A stretch of 58,229 nt of DNA from Mesorhizobium sp. Lineage in GTDB: Bacteria > Pseudomonadota > Alphaproteobacteria > Rhizobiales > Rhizobiaceae. The notes under the pieces were generated by a model that did not search any database, was not told where the DNA came from, and was given only the letters and a program-made list of their open reading frames with translations. Both the position numbers and the translations under genes were made by a program. This document shows positions 17,390 through 27,544 of this stretch, piece by piece (position 1 is the first letter of the stretch; each line of letters opens with the position of its first letter). The DNA is taken from assembly GCA_004017535.1 (NCBI GenBank), contig SAJS01000010.1:169893-228121 (forward strand), in the 5' to 3' direction.

Positions 17390-17432
17390 GGCGCCGCGCC
17401 TCAAGGCGTAGACATTGCCCATCGACGCGCCA
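17390..17432 (-). pseudogene. remnant of a DUF982 gene 3' end
   Basis: The minus strand encodes GASMGNVYALRR, nearly identical to the last residues (GASMENVYALRR, stop) of the intact DUF982 protein at 19983-20285. About 28 of 30 bases match over the core. The stop codon is changed and nothing upstream resembles DUF982, so this is a scar of another copy. It sits about 2.6 kb from the intact copy in the same orientation, with the SPFH gene between them. Confidence 0.65.
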
Positions 17433-17467
17433 CGCGAAATGAGCCGGTGCGACCGGCCCATCCCCAA

Positions 17468-19513
17468 TCATTCCTCCTCAACGGGTTCCGGGACCGCATC
17501 CGGCAGGTTTTGTCGTCCGACCCGGTCTGCGACGAGCATCGAAAGCATCATCTCGACAAGGCCATTGGCGGCCCCCTTCTCGCGGCCATTGGCGCCGATT
17601 TGGATCTGCGGCACGAGCGGCAGCCTGCCATTCTCGATCGCCTCGGCGAAGCGCATGAGAACCTGCGAGTTGAGCTGATAGTCCGGTCCGCCGAAGGCCG
17701 CGACCTTCTTCTCGGTGGCCTCGGCCTCCGCCAAGCCAAGCGCGCGCACCTTCTCGGCCTCCGCGAAACCGGTCGCCTTGATGCGCTCGGCATCGGCAAG
17801 GGCGACAACCTTGATCATATCGGCCTCGCCCTGGCCGGCGAGACGCACCTTCTCCGCCTCCGCCTTGGCGGTGACCTGAATGGTTTCCGCCTCCTGCCGG
17901 GTGCGGGCGAGTTGCGCCTTGCCCTCGTTCTCGCTGATCTCGATGGTAAGTGCCGAGGTCGTGATCTTGGCTTGCTGTTCGGCCAGCGCCTCTTTCTCAC
18001 GCAAAGTGCGTTCCTGAGTGGCCGCCCTCTCCTGCAATTTGTAGGTCTCGACCTTTTCGACCGCAATCTGGCGCTCGCGCAGCTGGATCAGGATCTGCTC
18101 TATGCTGTTCTGGCCATTGGCGGCACGCGGCGTGCCAATCAGCACTTCCTGCAGCTCTAGGCTGTAGGAATTGAATTTCTCGCGCATCTCTTCGCCCGAC
18201 TTGCGCTGGATGTCGCTACGCTCCTGCAAAAGCTGGATCAGCGTCTTTGTCTGGGCGATGTTCTTGAAATAGGCGGAAACCATCGGATCGAGCGTCTGTT
18301 CGACCAGCCGCTTGATGTCACCAAAACGCTGCACCACGAGCGGCGCCTTCATATAGTCGATATGCACCACGACCGAGAGCGGGAGCACAGGCTCGAACGC
18401 ATCCTTGGTGATCAACGACACTTCGGACAGGTTCTCGTCCAGCCTGTGTTCGCCGAACTGCTCCTTCGTCCATTTGAGCACGAAGTTGGTGGTCGGCACG
18501 ATGATGATGTTGCCGGCATAGGTGTTGAACGCATACTTGCCCGGCAGCAGCGGCGTCGACCAGACACCCCGCGCGCCGATCTCGACCAGCTCGCCGTGAC
18601 GGTACGCCTGCCCGGATATGTCCGCGCCGTGGCGGCCGTTATACGAGACGACGACACCCACCGTCCCGACGTCGATGATCGTCTTCTCGACCAGTTCCAC
18701 GGTCGCAAAGATGCGATTGAGGAAGTAGCTGCCGTCGGCCAGCACCTGCAGCTGCCGGCCGCGGTAGCCACCGGCATTGAGAAACTTCTCCGGGTCCTGG
18801 AAATTGTTGTGGAAGTTCGGGTCGTTCGGATCGTTGGCCACGGTCGGCGCGATGATCTCGCCGTCCGGCAGGGCCGGACCGTCATGGATGGTGACGATAC
18901 CGATCATGTCCTCGGCATTGTGGATGACGACCGGCTCAAAGCCGCCCCGCTCCGAGATCATGCTGGACATGTTGGCAAAAAGGTTTTGTTCCGACGAACT
19001 CAAATTGACGGCATAGATCGACTGGGCGGTGAGCACGATGAATTGCGCGAGATTGATGGCATAGGTGCCTTCACGCAAGATCTTGCGCTGCGGTCCTTTC
19101 TGTCCGCCTTTCACAAGAAAGCCGCGCACATCCTGGAAATCGTCGGCATCTGTGTTGGAAGCAAGTGTCTGCGTCGGAGGCAGCGGCTTGCCGTCACGGG
19201 CAAAGACATAGCCGATCTGGCCCTGCGGGATAGTGACGAGATTGGCGCGGTGCATCGAATATTGGAACGGCATGAAGAAATGCAGGCCGCCACGCACGAC
19301 TTCCGGCTGGTAGCCAGCCCCACGGTTGAGCGCTATGAAGCCATCACTGACGGAGCCGCGAAAGCTCCATAGTTTTTCCAGGATGCCAAGCCTGTCGTTC
19401 GGGATGTAGCGGACCATGCCGCTCCGCCAGAACAGGATCGCCAGCACGATAATCGGCACGGCGATCTCGATCGCCGCCCATTTCATCGGGCCGAGATATT
19501 CTAGGGCTTCCAT
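17468..19513 (-). CDS. SPFH/band 7 domain protein (flotillin-like)
   Basis: This 681-residue protein has one N-terminal membrane segment (IEIAVPIIVLAILFW, about 14-28), then GMVRYIPNDRLGILEKLW and a long SPFH domain. A C-terminal coiled coil (about 470-640) is rich in Ala, Glu, Lys and Arg with flotillin-like repeats (EAETIQVTAKAEAEKVRLAG). The last residues are acidic (PEPVEEE). Flotillins scaffold membrane microdomains. The role here is not specified by the sequence. ATG 19513 is chosen because AGGAG lies 8 bases upstream; the frame extends to 19738 without family features. It stands alone with its own terminator at 17327-17367. Confidence 0.87.
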   Translation of the reverse strand: MEALEYLGPMKWAAIEIAVPIIVLAILFWRSGMVRYIPNDRLGILEKLWSFRGSVSDGFIALNRGAGYQPEVVRGGLHFFMPFQYSMHRANLVTIPQGQIGYVFARDGKPLPPTQTLASNTDADDFQDVRGFLVKGGQKGPQRKILREGTYAINLAQFIVLTAQSIYAVNLSSSEQNLFANMSSMISERGGFEPVVIHNAEDMIGIVTIHDGPALPDGEIIAPTVANDPNDPNFHNNFQDPEKFLNAGGYRGRQLQVLADGSYFLNRIFATVELVEKTIIDVGTVGVVVSYNGRHGADISGQAYRHGELVEIGARGVWSTPLLPGKYAFNTYAGNIIIVPTTNFVLKWTKEQFGEHRLDENLSEVSLITKDAFEPVLPLSVVVHIDYMKAPLVVQRFGDIKRLVEQTLDPMVSAYFKNIAQTKTLIQLLQERSDIQRKSGEEMREKFNSYSLELQEVLIGTPRAANGQNSIEQILIQLRERQIAVEKVETYKLQERAATQERTLREKEALAEQQAKITTSALTIEISENEGKAQLARTRQEAETIQVTAKAEAEKVRLAGQGEADMIKVVALADAERIKATGFAEAEKVRALGLAEAEATEKKVAAFGGPDYQLNSQVLMRFAEAIENGRLPLVPQIQIGANGREKGAANGLVEMMLSMLVADRVGRQNLPDAVPEPVEEE

Positions 19514-19982
19514 GTCTTGTCTCCTAAGGGCGCGCGGGTTCGTCCACCCGGCCGCCACCCGGCTGGTGTTGATTGACAAAGCGGGGAGATTTCGCGCCGA
19601 GACGCTCGACGCACCAAAGGCGTGTCGAACGTTAGGGCTGCTCATTGTTTGGAAAAGTGACCGCGCCTCCCGAGTCCCCCGTAAGAAAGGCGTGGCGTAA
19701 GCGATGTTACATCGGTGTTGCCTTGCTAGACATAACAACGATGACGTAGGGATAGCGCCAATAGGTTTAAAGATACTTCACGCCAAAATCGCATAAGTAT
19801 TTTCAACGTTTTTGTTGCTTCGAAGCGTCAACTTTAGAAATTAGCAGAGAGCGAAACGGCGCTCTTGATGAGTCAAAACATTGGCTCCCAAGCCGTCCAG
19901 GTGCGGAATCTGGGATCCACAAAAACCCAACGCGATGCGCCGTCGCCGACGCAGCACCTAATTTCAAAAGGATTTTTCGAGC
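19514..19982. other. intergenic region upstream of the SPFH gene
   Basis: These 469 bases hold no gene I can support. About 19735-19860 is AT-richer than its surroundings and includes a perfect 10-base palindrome GCTTCGAAGC (19817-19826) and an interrupted one at 19702-19714 (CGATG-TTA-CATCG). These are possible regulatory sites for the SPFH gene; no clear -35/-10 pair is seen. Confidence 0.4.
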
Positions 19983-20285
19983 CTAGCGCCGCAGCGCGTA
20001 GACATTTTCCATCGACGCGCCACCCAGCGGCAGCGCCATGTCGTCGTCGAGCAGCCGGGTGATGCGGGCAAAGCCGACAAAGGCTTTCCTCGCTTCCTCA
20101 GCCGACATCTTGCCCGACATAGCCGCCGTACAGCAATTCAGGGCGCATTGATAAACCGGGCCGCGTCTTCCCGTTGGCCATTTCCGCAGGAACACCATCG
20201 CCTCGGAGACGCTATCGACTTCCTCCACAGGGTATCCCTGCCCACGCGCAATTCGCACTGGGGTAAAGAAATGCAAGCGATCCAT
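19983..20285 (-). CDS. DUF982 domain-containing protein
   Basis: This small protein of 100 residues is of the DUF982 family, a rhizobial family of unknown function present in many copies per genome. Seen pattern: FFTPVRIARGQGYPVEEVDSV, ...FLRKWPTGRRGPVYQCAL, then an Ala-rich helix (EEARKAFVGFARI). GGGAGG lies 6 bases before ATG 20285. A second ATG at 20291 abuts the Shine-Dalgarno sequence and is less likely. Two adjacent Cys (LNCCTAAM) stand out. Divergent from the NCS1 permease gene. A 3'-end scar of a second copy lies at 17390-17432. Confidence 0.8.
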   Translation of the reverse strand: MDRLHFFTPVRIARGQGYPVEEVDSVSEAMVFLRKWPTGRRGPVYQCALNCCTAAMSGKMSAEEARKAFVGFARITRLLDDDMALPLGGASMENVYALRR

Positions 20286-20590
20286 GATCATCCTCCCGGC
20301 CGACCGCAGTACAGTCGAACCCGCATAAACGCACGTTCGGCGGATTGGTTCCAAACAAATTTGGTTGCCGTTGGAAAAACTTCGGAACCCGCCGCCCGGC
20401 CCCTGTGCGATCAACGGGTGCCATGGCGACTCGGCCCGGAGCAGGCTTGGAGGCGGCGATAACGGCGATTCTCATTGAATATCTTTAAGGCGAAAGCCTG
20501 CAAATGGATTGCTTGCCGTTTCCCCGGCGTCAGGCTTAACCTCTGCGGTCAAACGCGTGAGGGCGCGTTTGCTAGAAGGGGAACAACAAC
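20286..20590. other. intergenic region between divergent DUF982 and NCS1 permease genes
   Basis: These 305 bases must carry both promoters. I see only the AGAAGGGGA ribosome-binding site before the permease ATG and the GGGAGG before DUF982. No palindrome, RNA gene or clear riboswitch was recognised. Confidence 0.4.
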
Positions 20591-22048
20591 ATGACCATTC
20601 AAGGCGCTTCGCCTGACCTCTATAACGAGGATTTGGCTCCGGCAACGGTCAGGAACTGGGGACCGTTTTCGATCTTCAATGTCTGGACCTCGGACGTCCA
20701 CAGCCTATGGGGCTACTATCTGGCAGCCAGCCTGTTTCTGTTCTGCGGCGGCTTTGTCAATTTCATCATCGCCATCGGCATCGGCTCGCTGATCATCTAC
20801 GCGCTGATGAACATGGTCGGCTATGCCGGGGTGAAGACCGGCGTGCCCTATCCCGTGCTTGCCCGTGCCTCCTTCGGCATCTGGGGCGCCAACATTCCGG
20901 CGCTCGTGCGCGCCATCGTCGCCTGCTTCTGGTATGGCGCTCAGACGGCCGCGGCGTCGGGCGCCATCGTGGCGCTGCTGACGCGCCTGCAATGGTTCGA
21001 CGAGTTCAACAAGAGCTCGCATCTTCTGGGACATTCGACCTTGGAGGTGATCTGCTTCGTCGTCATCTGGGCATTGCAGCTGCTGATCATTCAGAAGGGC
21101 ATGGAGACGGTGCGCCGCTTCCAGGACTGGGCCGGGCCCGCCGTCTGGGTAATGATGCTGCTTCTGGCCATCTATCTCTGCGTGAAGTCCGGAACTTTCG
21201 CTTTCACCAGCGACATCCCCATGGATGTGCTGCGCGAGAAGACCGCCGACGCCGGCATTCCGGGCGATCCGGGGTCGTGGACCGCGCTCTTCGGTGCCGC
21301 GGCGATCTGGGTGACCTATTTCTCGGCGCTCTATCTCAACTTCTGCGATTTCGCCCGTTATGCGCCGGACAATGCCGCACTTCGCAAGGGCAATATCTGG
21401 GGCCTGCCGGTCAATCTGATCCTGTTCTCGCTAGTCGCCGGCGTCACGACGATCGCTGCCTACGACGTCTACCATGAAGTGCTGCTCCATCCCGACCAGA
21501 TCTCGGCCAAGTTCGACAGCTGGTTCCTGGCTGCCCTTGCAGCGCTCACCTTCGCGGTGGCGACGCTGGGCATCAACGTCGTGGCGAATTTCGTCTCGCC
21601 GGCCTTCGACTTCTCCAACGTCTTCCCGCGCCAGATCGACTTCAAGAAGGGCGGCTACATCGCGGCGTTGATCGCCCTGGTGCTCTATCCCTTCGCGCCC
21701 TGGGAGGGCAGCGCCGCGCATTTCGTCGGGATCATCGGCGCGACGATGGGACCGATCTTCGGGGTGATGATGGTCGACTACTATCTGATCCGCAAAAGCG
21801 AGGTCGATGTTCAAGCGCTCTATCGCGAGGACGGCGAATTCCGCTTCCAGGGCGGCTGGCACGTCAACGCCTTCATCGCCGCCGGCATCGGCGCGATCTT
21901 CTCTTCGATCCTGCCCAATTTCACCAACCTGCTGCCGTCCTGGTGGGGCGTCTATGGCTGGTTCTTCGGTGTGGCCATCGCCGGCGCCGTCTACTACGTC
22001 CTGCGCACCATGGCGCTCGGCGCCGGGGCGAAGATGGCGAAGGCATAA
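20591..22048 (+). CDS. NCS1-family permease (cytosine/purine/allantoin-type cation symporter)
   Basis: This 485-residue inner-membrane carrier has ~12 hydrophobic helices. The family opening is well kept: NEDLAPATVRNWGPFSIFNVWTSD, then LFLFCGGFVNFIIAIGIGSL, and KTGVPYPVLARASFGIWGANIPALVRA. The central YLNFCDFARYAPD and late FDFSNVFPRQIDFKKGG segments are also typical of NCS1 transporters for nucleobases, hydantoins or allantoin. The substrate is not decided by these motifs, and no catabolic partner lies next to it. ATG 20591 follows AGAAGGGGA by about 8 bases. It converges on the DUF1697 gene. Confidence 0.88.
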   Translation: MTIQGASPDLYNEDLAPATVRNWGPFSIFNVWTSDVHSLWGYYLAASLFLFCGGFVNFIIAIGIGSLIIYALMNMVGYAGVKTGVPYPVLARASFGIWGANIPALVRAIVACFWYGAQTAAASGAIVALLTRLQWFDEFNKSSHLLGHSTLEVICFVVIWALQLLIIQKGMETVRRFQDWAGPAVWVMMLLLAIYLCVKSGTFAFTSDIPMDVLREKTADAGIPGDPGSWTALFGAAAIWVTYFSALYLNFCDFARYAPDNAALRKGNIWGLPVNLILFSLVAGVTTIAAYDVYHEVLLHPDQISAKFDSWFLAALAALTFAVATLGINVVANFVSPAFDFSNVFPRQIDFKKGGYIAALIALVLYPFAPWEGSAAHFVGIIGATMGPIFGVMMVDYYLIRKSEVDVQALYREDGEFRFQGGWHVNAFIAAGIGAIFSSILPNFTNLLPSWWGVYGWFFGVAIAGAVYYVLRTMALGAGAKMAKA

Positions 22049-22049
22049 G

Positions 22050-22128
22050 AATGGGGGAGTAAGGGACTAGGTCAGTAAGGGAGTAGGGAGACAACGCTCC
22101 CCCTATTCCCCTATTCCCCTAACTATCT
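22050..22128. repeat. simple-repeat inverted element between convergent genes (GGGAGTA / GAATAGGGG modules)
   Basis: GGGGGAGTAAGGGACTAGG and GGGAGTAGGGAG on the left face CTCCCCCTATTCCCC repeats on the right, giving an imperfect hairpin between the permease and DUF1697 stops. The right arm encodes the last residues (RGIGE) and stop of DUF1697. The same modules recur at 41848-41925. Likely a shared terminator or mobile simple repeat. Confidence 0.6.
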
Positions 22129-22651
22129 CCGCCAGCCGGCGCACCGTGTTCCAGTTGCGCGACGTGCCGACGCCGAAGCGCTTGTGATTGGCGGCTGCCA
22201 GCAGCCGCGAGCTCGGCCGCTCGCGTGAGAATACAAGCCAGATGTCGCCGTTGACCCAAAGCACTTTCTCGTCGACGCCGGCATGAACCTGGAGCGCTTC
22301 GACGGCGTCCGCCGGCACCCTCTCACGCATCACCCGAACCGCGACCTGGTCGCCGGCTTCAGCCGATTCGCCAGGGAACGGATTGGACGCCGCAAGCTTC
22401 AACCAATCCTCGGCGCCGCGCACGATGATGTCGACGTGGCGGCCGAAAGTCTTTTCGAAGGTCTGTTCCAGCCGCTGTTCGAGCTTCGAAATTTCACCTG
22501 TCCGCGCCTCGAACACCAGATTGCCGGTGGCCACCAGCGAGCGGACGTTTTTCAGCCCGAGTTCCTCGGCCATGGACTTGAGGTCGGCCATGACGACCCG
22601 CCGCCCCTCGCCCAGAATGATGCTGTAGAGCAGCGCGACGTAGGTTTGCAT
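22103..22651 (-). CDS. DUF1697 domain-containing protein
   Basis: This 182-residue protein of the DUF1697 family has no known function. Seen features: the N-terminal TYVALLYSIILGEGR (family usually TYVALLRGINVGG), VMADLKSMAEELGLKNVRSLVATGNLVF, then a middle VDIIVRGAEDWLKLAASNPFP and the end LLAAANHKRFGVGTSRNWNTV. The usual Arg-Gly-Ile-Asn in the first motif is replaced by YSII, an oddity. The ATG lies 22 bases after the pyrG stop on the same strand, so it may ride on the pyrG transcript. Its last codons lie in a simple repeat. Confidence 0.82.
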   Translation of the reverse strand: MQTYVALLYSIILGEGRRVVMADLKSMAEELGLKNVRSLVATGNLVFEARTGEISKLEQRLEQTFEKTFGRHVDIIVRGAEDWLKLAASNPFPGESAEAGDQVAVRVMRERVPADAVEALQVHAGVDEKVLWVNGDIWLVFSRERPSSRLLAAANHKRFGVGTSRNWNTVRRLAEIVRGIGE

Positions 22652-22673
22652 AGCTGGTTCGCCAGCCGATGGT

Positions 22674-24314
<1,641 letters not shown>

Positions 24315-24391
24315 TTAACGCGGCCTGATTGATTCCGCCAGAGAAAAAACCGCCGCGAAGGCTTTTTCCCAAAATGGCGCGGGTGCCTCTA

Positions 24392-24439
24392 GAGCATGAT
24401 CCGAAAAGTGGAAACCGGTTTTCGGGAAAGATCATGCTC
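24392..24439. repeat. rhizobial intergenic palindromic repeat
   Basis: Arms GAGCATGAT and ATCATGCTC (9 bp) with inner arms CCGAAA and TTTCGG enclose AGTGGAAACCGG. I recognise this as a palindrome found in many intergenic sites in Rhizobiales. It lies between pyrG and the L,D-transpeptidase terminator. No function is known to me. Confidence 0.8.
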
Positions 24440-24465
24440 CACAAGGAACAGCCTTGGATTAAGTC

Positions 24466-24494
24466 AAAACAAAAGGGCCGGCGGTGCCGGCCCT
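24466..24494 (-). terminator. rho-independent terminator of the L,D-transpeptidase gene
   Basis: A perfect 9-bp stem (AGGGCCGGC / GCCGGCCCT, 3-base loop, 24474-24494) is followed on the minus strand by TTTGTTTT. It begins 22 bases after the stop codon at 24517. Confidence 0.85.
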
Positions 24495-24516
24495 TTCGGC
24501 AGATTGATGGAAACCC

Positions 24517-25647
24517 TTAGATAATAACGACCTTGGTGCCGATCTTGACGCGGCTGTAGAGGTCCATGACGTGCTCGTTGATCATGCGGAAGCAGCCATT
24601 GGAGGCGCTGGTTCCGATCGAGTTCGGCGCGATCGTGCCGTGGATGCGCAGATGCGTATCCTTCTTGCCGTCATAGAGATAGATGGCGCGCGCGCCGAGC
24701 GGGTTCTCGCCGCCGCCGGGCATGCCGTCCTTGTACTGGCCGTAATGCTTAGGCTCGCGCTTCTGCATGTCGAGCGTCGGGATCCAGCGGGGCCATTCCT
24801 GCTTGTCGCCGACCGCCACAGTGCCCTTGAACTGCAGGCCTTCACGGCCGACAGCGATGGCATAGCGGCGCGCAGTGGAAAACGATTCGACGAGGTAGAG
24901 GCGGCGGGCGCCGGTGTCGATCACGATGGTGCCCGGCTCATAGCCGGTGAACGTGACGTCCTGCGGCACGAATTCCGGCTTCACCTTGAAGGGTCGCTTG
25001 GCGTCCTTCTTGGCCAACGCCGAATCGAGCGCGCGTGTCTCCGGCAGATAGTTGATGGAGGTCACCTGGGCGCCGCCGAAGAGGCCGGCGAACAGCCCGC
25101 CGCTGCTCGTCTGCTTCTGGCCGGGGTTTTCGCTGCGCAATTCGCCGTTGTTGCCGGTGGCGGTGATGTTCATAGCTTCCGCCGGGATCGGCTCTTCGGC
25201 CTTGACCGGAACGAGCGGCGCTATCGGCTCCAGGGGCGCGAGGATATTGGTGGTCTTCTTCGCCGGTTTGGCGTCGGCGACTTCAGATGCGACCGCCGCG
25301 CCGCCCTTCTTGGCAAGCCATTCCTGGCGCGCCGCGTCTGCCTTGGCCTTTGCTGCCTCGCGCATCGCCAACTTGCGAGCCTCGAGCGCCTTCTGCTTGG
25401 CGGCTTCCTTGTCGGCCGCGATCTTGGCCTCGAGCTTGCTGATCTGCGCAAGGTCGTCCGAGGTCGGGTTTTTCTTCTTCTTGAGAAGCCTCAGCTGCGA
25501 TGCGTCGCTCTTGGCGGCGGCGACTGGAATTGCGTCGGTCGTCTCTACCGACGGGGAAGTGGCCAGGTTTGCCGGTCCGGCAAGGGCCGCGGAACCCATG
25601 CCGAGGACGGCACAGACTCCCAGGAGGATGAAGCTGCGAAGCTGCAT
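24517..25647 (-). CDS. L,D-transpeptidase (YkuD domain), periplasmic
   Basis: This 376-residue peptidoglycan cross-linking enzyme has a signal peptide MQLRSFILLGVCAVLGMGSAALA, a Lys/Ala-rich coiled middle (about 60-140) and a C-terminal YkuD domain. The YkuD domain has LRIHGT and the catalytic motif SNGCFRM (Ser-x-Gly-Cys-x-Arg). These enzymes form 3-3 cross-links or attach proteins to peptidoglycan, and several copies are usual in rhizobia. ATG 25647 is chosen because the signal peptide starts there; the frame extends further upstream without sense. It has its own terminator at 24466-24494. Confidence 0.92.
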   Translation of the reverse strand: MQLRSFILLGVCAVLGMGSAALAGPANLATSPSVETTDAIPVAAAKSDASQLRLLKKKKNPTSDDLAQISKLEAKIAADKEAAKQKALEARKLAMREAAKAKADAARQEWLAKKGGAAVASEVADAKPAKKTTNILAPLEPIAPLVPVKAEEPIPAEAMNITATGNNGELRSENPGQKQTSSGGLFAGLFGGAQVTSINYLPETRALDSALAKKDAKRPFKVKPEFVPQDVTFTGYEPGTIVIDTGARRLYLVESFSTARRYAIAVGREGLQFKGTVAVGDKQEWPRWIPTLDMQKREPKHYGQYKDGMPGGGENPLGARAIYLYDGKKDTHLRIHGTIAPNSIGTSASNGCFRMINEHVMDLYSRVKIGTKVVII

Positions 25648-25861
25648 GGCGAAGATCCGATTGTCAAAAGCAAGTTGCCCACGGCATCGCCCGGCGCCCC
25701 CCAAGGACGCCGATAAAGTGCCGCGGGCAATCTATAATCGATTAGCCGTCATCGCCTCAAGCTGAGGCAGGCGCCACGCCCGGTTGAATCTTTGTGATCG
25801 GACGCGCATTTGCCGCGACTGTGTTCAAAGAACAACAGATCGCGGCCCGGTCCTTGGCTGG

Positions 25862-26341
25862 CTACTGGTTCGGAACCTGTGGCGTGACCGGCAAGGTGAC
25901 GCCGTTGGCTGCCGGCGCCGGCGCAGCCGGAGCAGGCGTTGTCGCCGGAGCCGGTGCAGGCGCCATGGTGCCGTTGGCAAGAGGCGTCGTGGTCGTCGTG
26001 CCGCTGGCCGGAGCCGCGGGCTTGGAGGTGCCCACCGGCCCATTGGAACCCGGCAGCTGGTTGAGCACGCCGCTGCCTTGGCTCGACGTCGCCGGACGGT
26101 CGAGAATGTCGATGGGCTTCTCGCCGTAGCGGGCAAGGATCGAGAGCGCTAGAGAGGTCACGAAGAACGCAGCCGCCAGGATTGCGGTGGCGCGGGTCAG
26201 CGCGTTCGCAGCACCTCGCGCGGTCATGAAACCGGAACCGCCGCCGATGCCCAGGCCGCCGCCTTCGGAGCGCTGCAGCAGCACCACGCCGACCAGGGCG
26301 AGCACGACCATGAGGTGGATGACGATCAGTACGGTTTCCAT
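25862..26341 (-). CDS. secG: preprotein translocase subunit SecG
   Basis: This 159-residue inner-membrane protein of the SecYEG channel has two helices (about 2-22, and 47-68) flanking the conserved LLQRSEGGGLGIGGG and GFMTARGAANALTR. The C-terminal half is a Pro/Ala/Thr-rich tail, longer than in E. coli but common in rhizobia. ATG 26341. The upstream neighbour tpiA on the same strand gives the tpiA-secG-pyrG order common in bacteria, here with an L,D-transpeptidase in between. Confidence 0.95.
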   Translation of the reverse strand: METVLIVIHLMVVLALVGVVLLQRSEGGGLGIGGGSGFMTARGAANALTRATAILAAAFFVTSLALSILARYGEKPIDILDRPATSSQGSGVLNQLPGSNGPVGTSKPAAPASGTTTTTPLANGTMAPAPAPATTPAPAAPAPAANGVTLPVTPQVPNQ

Positions 26342-26633
26342 AATTTATCCTGGCGAGGCCAAGCGCTGCCGCGCATACGACCGATGTTTTGGAGGCGGCT
26401 CCTTACAATGCTTTGGCGGCATTTCCAAGCCCGTGGCCGGGAATATGGGAAGCAATGCGGCCAATACAACGATTTATGCCGCTGAAGCCAAGAGACCGTT
26501 TCGAAATTCGCTCCGACGAGTCATATGGTGGTGGTTTCGAGAACCGGAGCGCAGCGGACATTCAGGTCCGTGAGCACCGGAAGCGCAGAAAACGCCGCCA
26601 GATGGCCGCCGGAGTAGAATTTCCAAACGGTCT
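26342..26633. other. tpiA-secG intergenic region
   Basis: These 292 bases have lower GC than neighbours and carry the secG leader. The open frames on the plus strand here have no family features. No RNA gene or terminator could be made out. Confidence 0.35.
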
Positions 26634-27401
26634 CTAGGAGATGTTCATGTAAGCTTCCGCGATGGCGAGGAAGTCGGCCGCCTTCAGGCTGGCGCCGCCG
26701 ACCAGCGCGCCGTCGACATTCTCGACGCCGAGCAGTTCCACAGCGTTGGACGGCTTGACCGAGCCGCCATAGAGAATGCGCATCCTGGCCGCGGCATCAC
26801 CGAGCAAGCCGGTCAGCTTGCCGCGGATATGCGCATGTGCCTCGGCGACGTCGGCCGCCGTAGGGGTCAGGCCGGTGCCGATCGCCCACACCGGCTCATA
26901 GGCGATGATGGTGTTCGCCGCGGTGGCGCTGGTCGGAACCGATCCCTCGATTTGACGCGACAGGACATCGAGCGTGGCGCCCGCCTCGCGCTCGGCACGC
27001 GTCTCGCCTATGCAGATGATGGCCACCAGACCTGCCCGCCAGGCTGCCGATGCCTTGGCATGGACCGTCGCATCGTTGTCGCCGAACAGTTCGCGGCGCT
27101 CGGAATGGCCGACGATGACGTGGCTCGCGCCAGCGTCCTTCAGCATCTCGGCGGAAATCTCGCCGGTAAAGGCGCCGTTCTCCCGGGGATGGCAATCCTC
27201 TCCGCCGGCCCGCACCGGCGTGCGCGACAGGATCTCGGCTGCGCGCTGGAGCAAAGTCGCCGGCACGCACACCACCGCTTCGGTCTCGGCGTCGAGTCCG
27301 CTCATGAACCCATTGCCTATCGACCGCAGCTCGTTGAGCGAGGCGCTGGTGCCGTTCATTTTCCAGTTGCCGGCGACAAGCGGGCGGATTCTAGGGGTCA
27401 T
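26634..27401 (-). CDS. tpiA: triosephosphate isomerase
   Basis: This 255-residue TIM-barrel enzyme interconverts dihydroxyacetone phosphate and glyceraldehyde 3-phosphate. Catalytic Lys in GNWKMNG, His in [10 protein letters not shown], Glu in [10 protein letters not shown] and the phosphate loop ILYGGSV are all seen. ATG 27401 ([15 protein letters not shown]) fits the family; the frame extends to 27464 without support. It is divergent from the PpiD-like foldase gene, with 143 bases between. Confidence 0.96.
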   Translation of the reverse strand: MTPRIRPLVAGNWKMNGTSASLNELRSIGNGFMSGLDAETEAVVCVPATLLQRAAEILSRTPVRAGGEDCHPRENGAFTGEISAEMLKDAGASHVIVGHSERRELFGDNDATVHAKASAAWRAGLVAIICIGETRAEREAGATLDVLSRQIEGSVPTSATAANTIIAYEPVWAIGTGLTPTAADVAEAHAHIRGKLTGLLGDAAARMRILYGGSVKPSNAVELLGVENVDGALVGGASLKAADFLAIAEAYMNIS

Positions 27402-27544
27402 GGGACGCGTTCTCCGAGCGACATTAAGCAGCGCCCTCACTACCAAAATCAGGCCACAAAGCAATCGACAGTGGACCGGAAGGGCGCTATTGCGCTTGTT
27501 TCAGACTCGGCGCATGCGAAAATGCGCAAAACTCGGAAGTATGC

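Noticed and set aside
16922-17467. Minus-strand frame with GASMGNVYALRR near its start
   Set aside because: Only the ~13-residue DUF982-like part is meaningful and is listed as a scar. The rest is antisense to the M24 gene.
17560-18200. Plus-strand long frame across the SPFH coiled coil, rich in Leu/Arg
   Set aside because: Repetitive antisense of the Ala/Glu/Lys-rich coiled coil, a common artefact in high-GC DNA.
19514-19738. N-terminal extension of the SPFH frame to 19738
   Set aside because: The extension has no family likeness and AGGAG lies 8 bases before ATG 19513.
24408-24420. AAACCGGTTT inside the intergenic palindrome, identical to the proposed LacI operator
   Set aside because: It is part of a repeat found at many sites in rhizobial genomes and lies next to unrelated genes, so I do not count it as an operator.
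26389-26637. Plus-strand 82-codon frame between secG and tpiA
   Set aside because: No family features, no good ribosome-binding site, and atypical composition.
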